A stretch of 14,509 nucleotides of DNA from JAVBNJ01 sp031551625 (GTDB lineage Bacteria > Bacteroidota > Bacteroidia > Bacteroidales > UBA932). Positions within the stretch are counted from its first letter, which is position 1. Each line of letters begins with the position of its first letter. The stretch is taken from the NCBI GenBank assembly GCA_031551625.1, contig JAVBNJ010000136.1:1-14509 (forward strand), in the 5' to 3' direction. Shown in pieces: positions 4,436 to 13,227 of the stretch. Under the pieces are notes generated by a model. It did no database searches, had not been told where the DNA came from, and saw only the letters and a list, made by a program, of their open reading frames with translations. The position numbers and the translations under genes are program-made.

Positions 4436-6223
4436 ATGAAAAATATCCGAAACTTTTGTATTATAGCTCATATTGACCATGGGAAGAGTACGCTGGCCGA
4501 TCGCTTGCTCGAAGCTACGAAAACGCTCACAGCTCGCGAAATGGAAGCGCAGGTGCTCGATTCCATGGATTTGGAAAAGGAAAAAGGCATCACTATCAAG
4601 AGCCATGCGATTCAAATGAATTACAAGCACAACGGCCAACCGTATGTGCTTAATTTGATTGATACGCCGGGCCACGTCGATTTTTCGTACGAAGTATCGC
4701 GCGCCATTGCGTCCTGCGAAGGTGCACTGCTCATTGTAGATGCTACACAAGGCATTCAGGCGCAGACTATCTCAAACCTTTATTTAGCGTTGGGGCACGA
4801 TTTGGAAATTATCCCCGTAATCAATAAAATTGATATGGATGCCGCCATGGTAGAGGAAGTACGTGACCAGATCGTCGACCTCATTGGCTGCGATCCCGAT
4901 TCGGTATTATGCGCCAGCGCCAAAACAGGCATAGGCATCGATGAAATATTACAAGCCATTATAGAACGCATCCCCGCTCCGAAAGGCGACGAGGAAGCGC
5001 CGCTGCAAGCATTGATTTTCGACTCGGTATTCAACTCGTTTCGCGGTATCATTGCCTACTTCAAGGTCATGAACGGCACCATCCGTAAAGGCGACAAGGT
5101 AAAATTTTTCAATACCGGCAAAGAATACGAAGCAGACGAAATTGGTATCCTGCAATTGAAAATGAACCCACGCGACGAAATCAGAACCGGCGATGTAGGA
5201 TATATTATTTCCGGTATAAAAGCCGCCGCCGAGGTAAAAGTGGGCGATACCATTACACATGTCGAACATCCCTGCAAAGAAGCCATTGCCGGCTTTGAAG
5301 AAGTGAAGCCGATGGTATTTGCCGGGCTTTATCCTGTGGATGCCGACGATTACGAAGACTTGCGCGCCTCCATAGAGAAATTGCAATTAAATGATGCTTC
5401 GCTGACATTCGAACCGGAATCGTCGCTGGCTCTTGGATTCGGCTTCCGCTGCGGATTTCTGGGCTTGCTGCACATGGAGATTATCCAGGAACGGCTGTAC
5501 CGCGAATTTGATATGGACGTGATTACCACGGTGCCCAACGTGTCGTATATTGTGCATACGACGCAAGATGAAACGGTGAATGTGCATAATCCATCGGGGC
5601 TTCCGGCTCCTACCTTGATTGACTATATTGAGGAACCATACATCCGTGCACAGATTATTTCGAAGACCGAATACTATGGCCCGATTATGAAGTTGTGCCT
5701 CGACAAGCGCGGTATTCTCAAAGGTGAGCACTACCTTACCAGCGAGCGCGTGGAATTGACATACGACATGCCGCTGGCCGAAATCGTATTCGACTTCTAC
5801 GACAAACTGAAAAGTATTTCGCGCGGCTACGCCTCATTCGACTACCACATGACCGGCTACGAAAAAGCCGATCTCGTAAAGCTCGATGTGCTGCTCAACG
5901 GCGAACAGGTCGACGCCCTGTCGTGCCTTATTCACCGCGACAATGCCTACGACTTCGGGCGCAAGATGTGCGAGAAGCTGAAAGACCTTATCCCTCGCCA
6001 GCAGTTTGATATTGCGGTGCAAGCCGCCATCGGTGCAAAAATTATTGCCCGCGAAACCATCAAGGCATTGCGTAAAGACGTAACGGCAAAATGCTACGGC
6101 GGTGATATTTCACGGAAACGCAAACTACTGGAAAAACAAAAGAAAGGAAAGAAACGCATGCGCCAGGTGGGCAATGTAGAAGTTCCGCAACAAGCATTCC
6201 TGGCCGTACTAAAACTTGATTAG
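4436..6223 (+). CDS. lepA: Elongation factor 4 (LepA), translational GTPase
   Basis: A 595-residue ribosome-associated GTPase, the usual length for LepA/EF4. GTPase motifs are in order: AHIDHGKST (11-19), GITIKS (51-56), DTPGH (76-80), NKID (130-133) and SAKTG (161-165). EF-G-like domains follow, then the LepA-specific C-terminal domain with GGDISRKRKLLEKQKKGKKR near the end. LepA is a conserved cytoplasmic factor acting on 70S ribosomes or in initiation/biogenesis; its exact role is debated. ATG 4436 gives the canonical MKNIRNFCIIAHIDHGKST start. An upstream in-frame start at 4418 would place the -7 box inside the gene and is rejected. No Shine-Dalgarno sequence is seen. A palindromic element begins 1 nt after the stop. 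Confidence 0.97.
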   Translation: MKNIRNFCIIAHIDHGKSTLADRLLEATKTLTAREMEAQVLDSMDLEKEKGITIKSHAIQMNYKHNGQPYVLNLIDTPGHVDFSYEVSRAIASCEGALLIVDATQGIQAQTISNLYLALGHDLEIIPVINKIDMDAAMVEEVRDQIVDLIGCDPDSVLCASAKTGIGIDEILQAIIERIPAPKGDEEAPLQALIFDSVFNSFRGIIAYFKVMNGTIRKGDKVKFFNTGKEYEADEIGILQLKMNPRDEIRTGDVGYIISGIKAAAEVKVGDTITHVEHPCKEAIAGFEEVKPMVFAGLYPVDADDYEDLRASIEKLQLNDASLTFEPESSLALGFGFRCGFLGLLHMEIIQERLYREFDMDVITTVPNVSYIVHTTQDETVNVHNPSGLPAPTLIDYIEEPYIRAQIISKTEYYGPIMKLCLDKRGILKGEHYLTSERVELTYDMPLAEIVFDFYDKLKSISRGYASFDYHMTGYEKADLVKLDVLLNGEQVDALSCLIHRDNAYDFGRKMCEKLKDLIPRQQFDIAVQAAIGAKIIARETIKALRKDVTAKCYGGDISRKRKLLEKQKKGKKRMRQVGNVEVPQQAFLAVLKLD

Positions 6224-6224
6224 A

Positions 6225-6354
6225 AGCCTCCCAACCCCAAAGGGGGCTTGTGAGTATATCTTAAGAAAAATTGTGCTAATAAACAAAGGTTATGGATACA
6301 AATAAAACAACGGAAGTCGCAATTAACAAAGCCCCCTTTGGGGGTTGGGAGGCT
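6225..6354. repeat. Palindromic intergenic element with inverted arms
   Basis: AGCCTCCCAACCCC-AAA-GGGGGC (from 6225 to 6247) is the reverse complement of GCCCCCTTTGGGGGTTGGGAGGCT (6331-6354), apart from one missing base. The enclosed AT-rich segment is about 83 bp and has no recognisable gene. Each arm also holds its own small hairpin (CCCC-AAA-GGGG type). Such GC-rich palindromes are common in Bacteroidetes intergenic DNA. The size and paired ends suggest a REP- or MITE-like unit. It fills nearly the whole gap between the lepA stop and the rhomboid start. Confidence 0.7.
6348..6352 (+). promoter_or_regulatory. Ribosome-binding site of rhomboid gene within repeat arm
   Basis: GGAGG lies 7 nt before the ATG at 6360, an ideal Shine-Dalgarno position. 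It is part of the right arm of the palindromic element, so pairing with the left arm (CCTCC, 6227-6231) would hide it in an mRNA reading through from lepA. Bacteroidetes rely little on Shine-Dalgarno sequences, so its importance is uncertain. Confidence 0.45.
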
Positions 6355-6359
6355 GCACG

Positions 6360-7112
6360 ATGAATTCTTTTCGCACATCAAATATATTCGGAAATACGCC
6401 ACCGGTTGTCCGCAATTTGATTATCATCAATGTAGCTTTGCTGCTGGGGACAATGATTACAGAACGAGCAGGGAATTACTTTATGACTGAAAACCTGGCG
6501 CTCTTTTATCCGGGCTCACCGCTGTTCAAACCATGGCAATTGGTTACCCACATGTTCATGCATGGCAGTTTCTGGCATTTGTTATTCAACATGTACGCAC
6601 TATGGATGTTCGGATGTTCGCTCGAATACCAATGGGGCACTAAGAAATTTTCAATATTCTACTTTGTAACGGGCATTGGCGCCGCCCTGTTTTACTGTCT
6701 TGTATTGTGGTTACAAGTACTACATGCCGAAGCGCAAATTGATCCCGATACGCTTATGCGCATGCGTGAATTGCTTGGCCAAGGGCAAATACTTACCAGC
6801 TACTCCGTACCGGTTGACACCTGGAATAGCATTATGCATACCCCCATGGTCGGCGCATCGGGTGCAGTATATGGAATATTGCTTGGCTTTGGTATGCTAT
6901 TCCCTAATGTACGCCTTCAATTCATTTTCCCTCCGGTAAACCTCAGCGCTAAATGGGCCGTTATTATTTTCGGAGGAATTGAATTAATGCTCGGTATAGC
7001 CAATACCGGCGATAACGTAGCCCACTTTGCACACTTGGGCGGCATGTTGTTCGCTTTCATTCTTATCAAACTTTGGAAAAAGAAAAACCGGATGTACGAT
7101 TACGGCAGGTAA
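6360..7112 (+). CDS. Rhomboid family intramembrane serine protease
   Basis: A 250-residue polytopic membrane protein. Motifs of active rhomboids are present: HMFMHGSFWHLLFNM (64-78, the His/His/Asn array), the catalytic-serine motif GASG (165-168, Ser167), and AHFAHLGG (221-228), where His225 would complete the Ser-His dyad. At least six hydrophobic segments are seen. The 30-residue polar stretch between the second and fourth helices (about 120-155) is a loop insertion of modest size. Rhomboids cleave transmembrane substrates within the bilayer; the substrate is unknown. ATG 6360 is chosen over an in-frame ATG at 6345 because it follows GGAGG and the earlier start lies inside the repeat. It is first in a tight four-gene run. 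Confidence 0.9.
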   Translation: MNSFRTSNIFGNTPPVVRNLIIINVALLLGTMITERAGNYFMTENLALFYPGSPLFKPWQLVTHMFMHGSFWHLLFNMYALWMFGCSLEYQWGTKKFSIFYFVTGIGAALFYCLVLWLQVLHAEAQIDPDTLMRMRELLGQGQILTSYSVPVDTWNSIMHTPMVGASGAVYGILLGFGMLFPNVRLQFIFPPVNLSAKWAVIIFGGIELMLGIANTGDNVAHFAHLGGMLFAFILIKLWKKKNRMYDYGR

Positions 7113-7116
7113 CGCC

Positions 7117-8184
7117 ATGTGGAAAAAACTGCAACATATTGCCGGCTGGATAGCCAAATCGCTTGGCGTGATAGTCGCCATAGGATTACTATTCGCTTAC
7201 TTATCGCGCTACGTAAGCCCTGCAGGCACATGGTTTTTTGCATTTTTCGGATTATTTTTTCCTATACTTTTTGTATTGAATACGTGCCTTTTCATTTTCT
7301 GGTTAGTACTCAAACGCAAAACATTTTGGATACATGCAGCCGTACTCATTCCCGGCTTATTTCTTCTTCCGGCTTACGTACAATTTCGCTCCGAGAAAAA
7401 AGAAACAACCGGTACATTAAAAGTTTTAACATATAATGTACATGTATTCGGCATTGACTACAAAACGAAATCGCTGAAAACATTTTCAAACATCGCAAGA
7501 TTTATCGGCAAAGAATCACCGGATGTGGTGTGTCTGCAGGAAATTGCTGTATTCGATACATCTATTCTACAGCGCACATTCCGGCAATACCCGCACATTT
7601 ATTTTTATTCACGGCCACATTACAATAATTCAAAATACGGCATTGCCGTGCTGAGCCGTTACCCGATTGTAAATCGCGGAAGGATTCTGTTCACAAATAG
7701 CGCCAACCTTTGCATCTACACCGATGTAGCCGTAGGCGACGATACGGTACGAGTGTACAACAATCACCTGCAATCGACCAAACTCAACCTGGCGGTGAGT
7801 CTTTCGCGTTTCAAACAGGAAGACCGGCGCAACGAGGAAATACGCGAAGTATCGCAACGCCTGCGCGATGCTTTTGTGAAGCGCGCGGCGCAAGTCGATA
7901 CGGTGGCGGCACACATTACCCGTTCGATTTATCCGGTACTGGTTTGTGGCGATTTCAACGACCTGCCCATGTCGTACACTTATCGCAAAATGAAAGGCAA
8001 CCTCAGTGACACGTTTATTGCTGCGGGTTCCGGCATTCCCTCGTCGTACCGTACATTTATGCCTGCCTTTCGTATTGATTATATTTTCAATGACAAATTC
8101 TTCAAGGCACAACGCTTTTATATACCCACTGTGAGCTATTCAGACCACTATCCGGTAATTACAGAACTACAACTAAAAAATTAG
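7117..8184 (+). CDS. Membrane-anchored endonuclease/exonuclease/phosphatase (EEP) family protein
   Basis: A 355-residue protein with about three N-terminal transmembrane helices (13-30, 37-63, 71-89) followed by an EEP-fold catalytic domain (about 100-353). Active-site motifs are intact: TYNVHVF (105-111), LQEI (140-143, metal-binding Glu), NNHL (215-218), GDFND (278-282), RIDYIF (319-324) and SDHYPV (342-347). The substrate cannot be told from sequence; family members include nucleases, phosphatases and sphingomyelinase-like enzymes. The architecture of three helices plus EEP is common in Bacteroidetes next to rhomboid genes. ATG 7117 lies 4 nt after the rhomboid stop and gives a sensible membrane N-terminus; the longer in-frame start at 7027 lies inside the rhomboid gene. 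Confidence 0.88.
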   Translation: MWKKLQHIAGWIAKSLGVIVAIGLLFAYLSRYVSPAGTWFFAFFGLFFPILFVLNTCLFIFWLVLKRKTFWIHAAVLIPGLFLLPAYVQFRSEKKETTGTLKVLTYNVHVFGIDYKTKSLKTFSNIARFIGKESPDVVCLQEIAVFDTSILQRTFRQYPHIYFYSRPHYNNSKYGIAVLSRYPIVNRGRILFTNSANLCIYTDVAVGDDTVRVYNNHLQSTKLNLAVSLSRFKQEDRRNEEIREVSQRLRDAFVKRAAQVDTVAAHITRSIYPVLVCGDFNDLPMSYTYRKMKGNLSDTFIAAGSGIPSSYRTFMPAFRIDYIFNDKFFKAQRFYIPTVSYSDHYPVITELQLKN

Positions 8185-8190
8185 TCGATT

Positions 8191-9312
8191 ATGCGCATCG
8201 GATTCGACGCCAAACGGGCATTTAAAAATTTTACGGGACTCGGCAACTATAGCCGTTCCACGATTTCTATCCTATCGGATTTCTACCCCGATAACGATTA
8301 CTACCTTTATACGCCTTACTATAAAGAAAGCCCGTTGCTATCGTTTGCCAAACGCCCCAATATTGCCGTACGCAAGCCTGAAGGTTTCTTGAAACGGTTT
8401 CCATCTGCATGGCGCCGCTTCGGCATGGCCGATGATATACATTTCGATAAAATCGATTTATTCCATGGGCTTACTGCCGAGCTACCGGTAGGCCTCAGTT
8501 CCAAAATACGTTCGGTAGTTACCATGCATGATTTGATCTTCCTGCGTTATCCGGAGTATTACAAGCCTATCGACCGTTGGCTGTATACTAACAAATACAA
8601 AAGCGCCTGCGTGCAAGCCGATTTGATCATTGCCATCAGCCAGCAAACGAAACTAGATCTAATTGATTTTTTTGGGATCGACTCAAATAAAATCCGTCTG
8701 GTATATCAGGGATGCGACTCGCAATTCTATCATCAGACAACGGAAAGCGATAAACAGCGGGTAAGGCGGTTGTACCGCCTGCCGAAAAAATACATCTTGT
8801 ATGTAGGCACTATCGAATCACGCAAAAATTTACAGACATTGGTAAAAGCAATGTCATACTTACCCAACGATGTGCATTTGGTAGCCGTAGGCCGCGAAAC
8901 AGCCTATACCGAAACAGTAACCGAAGAAATAGCCGCGCGAAATTTAAGCAGCCGTATACTATTGTTGAATCAGGTCGCTTTTACACACCTGCCTGCCATT
9001 TACCAGCAAGCACAAGTATTCTGCTTGCCGTCGCTGTTCGAGGGCTTTGGTATTCCAGTACTCGAAGCGCTCAACTCTAGGATACCGGTAGTAACCTCCA
9101 ACATTTCGAGTTTGCCCGAAGCCGGAGGGCCTGGGGCATTGCTTGTCGACCCGCTCAATGAAAAAGAAATAGCCGATGCTATCCAACGTGTATTGAGCGA
9201 CGATATGTTGCGTACCCGGCTGATTACCGAAGGGCAGATACATGCCAAACTTTTCCGGGAAGACAGCATTGCCAAAAATATATGGAACGTATATAACGAA
9301 CTGATGTCATGA
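8191..9312 (+). CDS. GT4-family glycosyltransferase (GT-B fold)
   Basis: A 373-residue cytoplasmic or membrane-associated glycosyltransferase. The N-terminal acceptor half starts MRIGFDAKRAF and includes the glycine-rich TGLGNYSR (15-22). The C-terminal donor half has YVGTIESRKNL (204-214) and the EX7E motif SLFEGFGIPVLEA (281-293; Glu284 and Glu292), which binds the nucleotide-sugar. These match Glycos_transf_1/GT4 enzymes such as mannosyltransferases of polysaccharide synthesis. Donor and acceptor are unknown. It starts 6 nt after the EEP stop and overlaps the following Sua5 gene by 4 nt (ATGA). No surface-polysaccharide cluster surrounds it. Confidence 0.9.
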   Translation: MRIGFDAKRAFKNFTGLGNYSRSTISILSDFYPDNDYYLYTPYYKESPLLSFAKRPNIAVRKPEGFLKRFPSAWRRFGMADDIHFDKIDLFHGLTAELPVGLSSKIRSVVTMHDLIFLRYPEYYKPIDRWLYTNKYKSACVQADLIIAISQQTKLDLIDFFGIDSNKIRLVYQGCDSQFYHQTTESDKQRVRRLYRLPKKYILYVGTIESRKNLQTLVKAMSYLPNDVHLVAVGRETAYTETVTEEIAARNLSSRILLLNQVAFTHLPAIYQQAQVFCLPSLFEGFGIPVLEALNSRIPVVTSNISSLPEAGGPGALLVDPLNEKEIADAIQRVLSDDMLRTRLITEGQIHAKLFREDSIAKNIWNVYNELMS

Positions 9313-9872
9313 CAAACGAGATACAACAAGCCGTACAAGTATTACGCGATGGCGGGCTTATCCTTTACCCTACCGATACATTGTGGGGCATCGGCTGCGA
9401 TGCGACCAACGAAAAAGCAGTCGAAAAGATTTTTGTGCTGAAACAACGTACCGACAGCAAAAGCTTAGTTCTATTGGCTTCGGATATGGGCATGATCGGC
9501 CAATATGTGCGCGCCATTCCGGACATTGCCTACAACCTTACCGAAATAGCCGACACACCGCTCACACTCGTATACCCCGCAGCACGCAACCTGGCGGCTA
9601 ATGTGGTAGCAGCCGACGGGTCGGTCGCTTTCCGTATTGTAAATCACGATTTCTGCCAACAGTTGTTGCACAAATTCCGCAAACCGATTGTATCCACCTC
9701 GGCCAATATCTCGGGAGAACCCTCGCCCGGGACTTTCGACAAAATAATGGACGCAATAATACGCGGTTGCGATTACATCGTACCACTTGCCTATGAAGGC
9801 AAGCCTACGCGCAAACCTTCATCCATCATGAAAGTAGGAATAAATGCAGAAATAGAGGTAATACGAAGTTAA
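9309..9872 (+). CDS. Sua5/YciO/YrdC-type threonylcarbamoyl-AMP synthase
   Basis: A 187-residue single-domain YrdC-type protein. Such enzymes make threonylcarbamoyl-adenylate from threonine, bicarbonate and ATP for the tRNA modification t6A. Visible motifs are YPTDTLWGIGCDA (20-32), KQR (45-47, the KxR motif), STSANISG (129-136) and a C-terminal RKPSSI (168-173). It lacks the extra Sua5 domain, so it is the short TsaC form. YciO-type paralogues share these motifs, so the exact subtype is not certain. The start codon overlaps the stop of the glycosyltransferase gene (ATGA), implying translational coupling. It converges on the OstA gene. Confidence 0.88.
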   Translation: MTNEIQQAVQVLRDGGLILYPTDTLWGIGCDATNEKAVEKIFVLKQRTDSKSLVLLASDMGMIGQYVRAIPDIAYNLTEIADTPLTLVYPAARNLAANVVAADGSVAFRIVNHDFCQQLLHKFRKPIVSTSANISGEPSPGTFDKIMDAIIRGCDYIVPLAYEGKPTRKPSSIMKVGINAEIEVIRS

Positions 9873-9883
9873 AAATCTGTTGC

Positions 9884-9902
9884 CGATTTGTTGGCCAAAT
9901 CG
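9884..9902. terminator. Hairpin between convergent genes
   Basis: CGATTTG (9884-9890), loop TTGGC, CAAATCG (9896-9902) forms a 7-bp stem in the 32-bp gap between the stops of the Sua5 and OstA genes. On the minus strand it is followed 8 nt on by ATTTTT; on the plus strand by a T-rich stretch. It is a candidate bidirectional terminator, though not GC-rich. Confidence 0.45.
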
Positions 9903-9904
9903 CT

Positions 9905-11845
9905 TTATCGTATCTTATTTATCCGTGCGGTAATCGGGAATGTTGGTTTCAAGTAACGCCCGGTTTCTGTACGGCGTGAAGGGCGCGGTGTTTCGGTGCA
10001 TACCTCCCAGCGCGATTTCGGGCGTTCGGCATCGCGCCACAGGAACCCTTTAAGGTGCCCCTTGTCTCGTGGTAATTTATCAAGCGGATAAGTATCGCTA
10101 ACCGGTTGTGAGATGTATTTGATGCGCCGGATTTTCCGCTTTGCAATATCAATTTGCATTCCGGCGCTTTCGGCCAGGTTGGCATTGGCGACTACACTAT
10201 CTTCCTGCATGTAGTAAATGGTTTGAGCACCGCCCATCACGTCCATACGGTAGATATCGTTATCGCGGAAATAACCAATAATATCGCGGCCTTTCACCTG
10301 ATTGTAGAAAGAGTCTTGCTCGTTAGCAATAATAAAGGCATTCTGCAAAAAATCGGCACGAATAATCTCCTGTTGGTTGGTGAGGAAATGCATTTCATCC
10401 GATGTGATTTGTTGCTGTTCATTCCATAGCGCCGGCTTGCCGAACATGCGCGCCAGCGAATCGAGCGACGAGTAGGCCAGCGAATCACCCACGCCTTGCA
10501 CATTGGAGCGATAAATCCGTACTTTGAAGTAAGCGAACAGTTGGCGGATGGTACTGTCGGGTAACGGCGCTGTCACTGTATCGGCAGATGGTACCGATAG
10601 TTTCGGCGATGGTGCTTCTAAGTCTTTAGTTATAGTTGTTTTCCCGCTACTATCGGGCATTACGGCAGCTGATGTGCTTTTTGCCAACGAATCACGCAAG
10701 GTGCTGGCAGTATCAATTGGCGGCAATATTGTTGAGTCGCGTGCCGGTAGTGGAATATTATTGGATGGAATGCTTACCGCAGTGGGTAACGAATCTGCCT
10801 TTTGGGACACTATAGAATCCTTTGCATAAAATGCCGGATTGGGGTCGGAGAAAAAACGCAGCGTATCGGCACGGATGAACAATGTATCGGGCTTGTTGTC
10901 TTCGTTAGTGTAGTAGGCCACCGAAGGGGTGCGTGTCATCATTACACGATCGGGCTTCTCGGAAAAATGTCCTTCGTTGCCGAACGTATAAAATGTTTTC
11001 AGCGTATCGTGTACCTGTATATGTCCATACAAGTCGCCCACGGAATCCTTACGGTTGTAAAAGATACTATCTGCCCACATTTCGCGTTCGCCGGAGAGAA
11101 TATACGCATTTTTCGAAAAGTGGAAATAGTCGCGCGGCTTGTCGTACCACCCGTTATCGCACGAGAGGAATCCATCGTCATGCCAGATTTTGGTATTGGT
11201 TTCGAATGTGGCGATGTCGGTATTTGTGTTGTAGCGCCCCGAATCGCTCCGAATCAGATACGTTTCGTTGCGCATTTCGACGGAGTCTTTAAACACAAAT
11301 AATTTATGGTTCGAATAATAGTAACCTTCACTGCTCTCAATCAAATTTTCTTTGGTATCAATAGTGCCGCCATCGTAGAAATGTCCTATATTTTCTTTGG
11401 TATCAAAATCCAGGAATTGTGTGCGCAGCACTGCTGTTTTATCAAGCAAACGCACAATTTTTCCACGTACCTGTGCCAGGCTATAATTGCCGTCGTAATT
11501 GAGTTCGTCGCCATACAAGCGCGTATCGCCTTTCACAATAACCACGCGACTGAATGCATCGAATTCGTAGTCGGAATAGTAGTAAGCGCTGTCGCAAGTC
11601 ATACGCGCACCGTTGTGCATCAGTTGCACATTGCCTATCAGGCGTTGGATTACACGTCCTTCATAAAGCATGCTGCGAATGAAATCAGCCTTTTCAATAT
11701 TTACTTTTTTACGTTTGCTGGTGTCAACCGGTGGCTTCTCCTGTGCGATAGAAGGAAATGCAAGCAGTAGCAACAGTACACTAACACAACTCCACCGCAA
11801 GAGAGCAGCGTTTAGAGTGCAGAGTGCAGAGCGTTGCTGACGCAT
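9905..11845 (-). CDS. OstA/LptA-like outer-membrane biogenesis protein
   Basis: A 646-residue predicted periplasmic protein. Residues 1-35 are a signal peptide (LLLLLAFPSIAQ). Residues 48-300 carry repeating OstA/LptA-type beta-strand segments: GNVQLMHNGARMTCDSAYYY (71-90), KGDTRLYGDELNYD (105-118) and IRSDSGRYNTNTDIATFETN (198-217). A low-complexity Ser/Asp/Pro-rich linker (about 345-432) leads to a further conserved C-terminal region (433-625). LptA/OstA proteins bind lipid A and help carry lipopolysaccharide to the outer membrane. It lies 27 nt downstream of surA, in a minus-strand run. The codons just after the ATG form a CTCTGCA tandem repeat, so a TTG at 11800 (giving MRWSCVSVLLLLLAF) is a possible real start. 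Confidence 0.85.
   Translation of the reverse strand: MRQQRSALCTLNAALLRWSCVSVLLLLLAFPSIAQEKPPVDTSKRKKVNIEKADFIRSMLYEGRVIQRLIGNVQLMHNGARMTCDSAYYYSDYEFDAFSRVVIVKGDTRLYGDELNYDGNYSLAQVRGKIVRLLDKTAVLRTQFLDFDTKENIGHFYDGGTIDTKENLIESSEGYYYSNHKLFVFKDSVEMRNETYLIRSDSGRYNTNTDIATFETNTKIWHDDGFLSCDNGWYDKPRDYFHFSKNAYILSGEREMWADSIFYNRKDSVGDLYGHIQVHDTLKTFYTFGNEGHFSEKPDRVMMTRTPSVAYYTNEDNKPDTLFIRADTLRFFSDPNPAFYAKDSIVSQKADSLPTAVSIPSNNIPLPARDSTILPPIDTASTLRDSLAKSTSAAVMPDSSGKTTITKDLEAPSPKLSVPSADTVTAPLPDSTIRQLFAYFKVRIYRSNVQGVGDSLAYSSLDSLARMFGKPALWNEQQQITSDEMHFLTNQQEIIRADFLQNAFIIANEQDSFYNQVKGRDIIGYFRDNDIYRMDVMGGAQTIYYMQEDSVVANANLAESAGMQIDIAKRKIRRIKYISQPVSDTYPLDKLPRDKGHLKGFLWRDAERPKSRWEVCTETPRPSRRTETGRYLKPTFPITARINKIR
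11811..11836. repeat. AGAGTGC tandem repeat at the OstA 5' end
   Basis: AGAGTGC (11814-11820), AGAGTGC (11821-11827) and a partial AGAGCG (11828-11833) are adjacent 7-bp units. On the coding strand they encode RSALCTL, just after the annotated start. Short repeats of this kind are familiar from Bacteroidetes intergenic DNA, which weakens the case for the upstream start codon. Confidence 0.5.
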
Positions 11846-11872
11846 TTTTGAGAATAATTTAGTAAATAAAAA

Positions 11873-13216
11873 TTATTTTACCCAACCGCTACGTTCGAAC
11901 TCACAATTTTGGAACATCGGGTCAAGGCGCATATAGGTCGATGCTTGCTTTTTGGTTATCCATGCATCAAAAGCGGCTTGCTGGCGTTGCTGTTTGGCCA
12001 ATTGCTGAATCACGTTGTAATCGTCTTCGGGATTAGCCGGATGCGAGGGAATCAACTCTGCCAATTGCAAAATCTTGTATTGCGTGTTTCCCAATTTGTC
12101 TTGCGCTTCGTAAGGAATTGAGATGTCGCCTTCTTTCATGTTACGCAACACTGCATAGTCGGCCGGATTGAGCTGGTCTTTTTCGAAGCGTGACGACAGA
12201 TTGGTTTCATTGACTACCAAACCGCCATTAGCATTACTCTTGACATCTTGCGAGAGGCGAAATGCCGCTTGTTCAAATGTCATATCGCCTTTTTTGATAA
12301 CCGCTGCAATACTGTCGAGCTTCTGGAATGCTGCTTGGCGGTCGGCCACGGTGTACTTCGGTTTCAACAGAATATGGCGGGCATTGAACATATCATTGCC
12401 ATCTTTTTCAATCAACTGAATCAGATGATAGCCGAATTCCGTTTCTACAATCGGCGATACTTGTCCGGGTTTCAATGCCATGGCCGCATTGGCAAAGGCT
12501 GCGGCATACTCCTGTTTCGGGGTAAGCCCCAATTCGCCGCCGCGTTTTGCCGAGCCGGGGTCTTCGGAATAAAGCACTGCCAATGTACTGAATTTTTCGC
12601 CGTTGATAATCCGTTCGCGGATTTCGAGCAGACGTTCGCGTACATCGAACTTTGCATCGTTGGCAGGTGGGAGCAATACAATCTGGCGCAACACATATTG
12701 TATCGGAATAACAGGCAAGCTGTCTTTCGGCATTTTTTTATACACCCGTTCTACTTCAGATGGTGTCACGGGAATATCTTTCATTAGCTTGGCCTGCATT
12801 TGCTGGGTGAGGATTTGTTCGCTCACCAAATCGCGCCAGTCTTTCTTTAACTGAAATATCGGTTTGCGGAAATACTCTTCCGTAGCTTTCTCGCCGCCCA
12901 ATTGTGCCATAATCATCCGCAGCCGGCGGTCAACCTGTTCATCAATCATCGCATCGGTTGCTTTCAAGCTGTCAACTTTTGCCTGTGCCAGCAATAGTTT
13001 TTGCAGCAACAGATTTTCGAGTACTTTGCAGTTAATGTTTTTATCGGATGTTACGCCTTGAATACGCATATAATCAGCCTGCGATTCCACATCGGATAAA
13101 AGAATCATTTCGCTGCCTACCACCGCCACTACTTTATCAATAACAATTCCATTTTGCGCCACCACGCAAAGCGTTGAAAAGACTAGTAGGGATAGGGTGA
13201 AAAAGAATTTACGCAT
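11873..13216 (-). CDS. surA: Periplasmic peptidyl-prolyl isomerase/chaperone SurA
   Basis: A 447-residue exported protein. Signal peptide 1-20 (LCVVAQ), SurA N-terminal domain with DKVVAVVGSEMILLSDVE (27-44), then two parvulin-like domains: about 172-270 (YVLRQIVLL, YSEDPGSAKRGGELG, FGYHLIQL) and about 278-384 (NARHILLKP, GGLVVN, YKILQL). This order is that of SurA, which folds outer-membrane beta-barrel proteins in the periplasm. The second parvulin domain is less canonical, as often in Bacteroidetes. It lies 11 nt downstream of a SurA_N-like lipoprotein gene and 27 nt upstream of the OstA gene, a likely operon for envelope assembly. Confidence 0.88.
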   Translation of the reverse strand: MRKFFFTLSLLVFSTLCVVAQNGIVIDKVVAVVGSEMILLSDVESQADYMRIQGVTSDKNINCKVLENLLLQKLLLAQAKVDSLKATDAMIDEQVDRRLRMIMAQLGGEKATEEYFRKPIFQLKKDWRDLVSEQILTQQMQAKLMKDIPVTPSEVERVYKKMPKDSLPVIPIQYVLRQIVLLPPANDAKFDVRERLLEIRERIINGEKFSTLAVLYSEDPGSAKRGGELGLTPKQEYAAAFANAAMALKPGQVSPIVETEFGYHLIQLIEKDGNDMFNARHILLKPKYTVADRQAAFQKLDSIAAVIKKGDMTFEQAAFRLSQDVKSNANGGLVVNETNLSSRFEKDQLNPADYAVLRNMKEGDISIPYEAQDKLGNTQYKILQLAELIPSHPANPEDDYNVIQQLAKQQRQQAAFDAWITKKQASTYMRLDPMFQNCEFERSGWVK

Positions 13217-13227
13217 GTTTTCGATTC

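Noticed and set aside
12248..12787. 179-codon plus-strand frame opposite surA
   Set aside because: It is a long antisense shadow of a well-supported SurA gene, with no family signature or start context.
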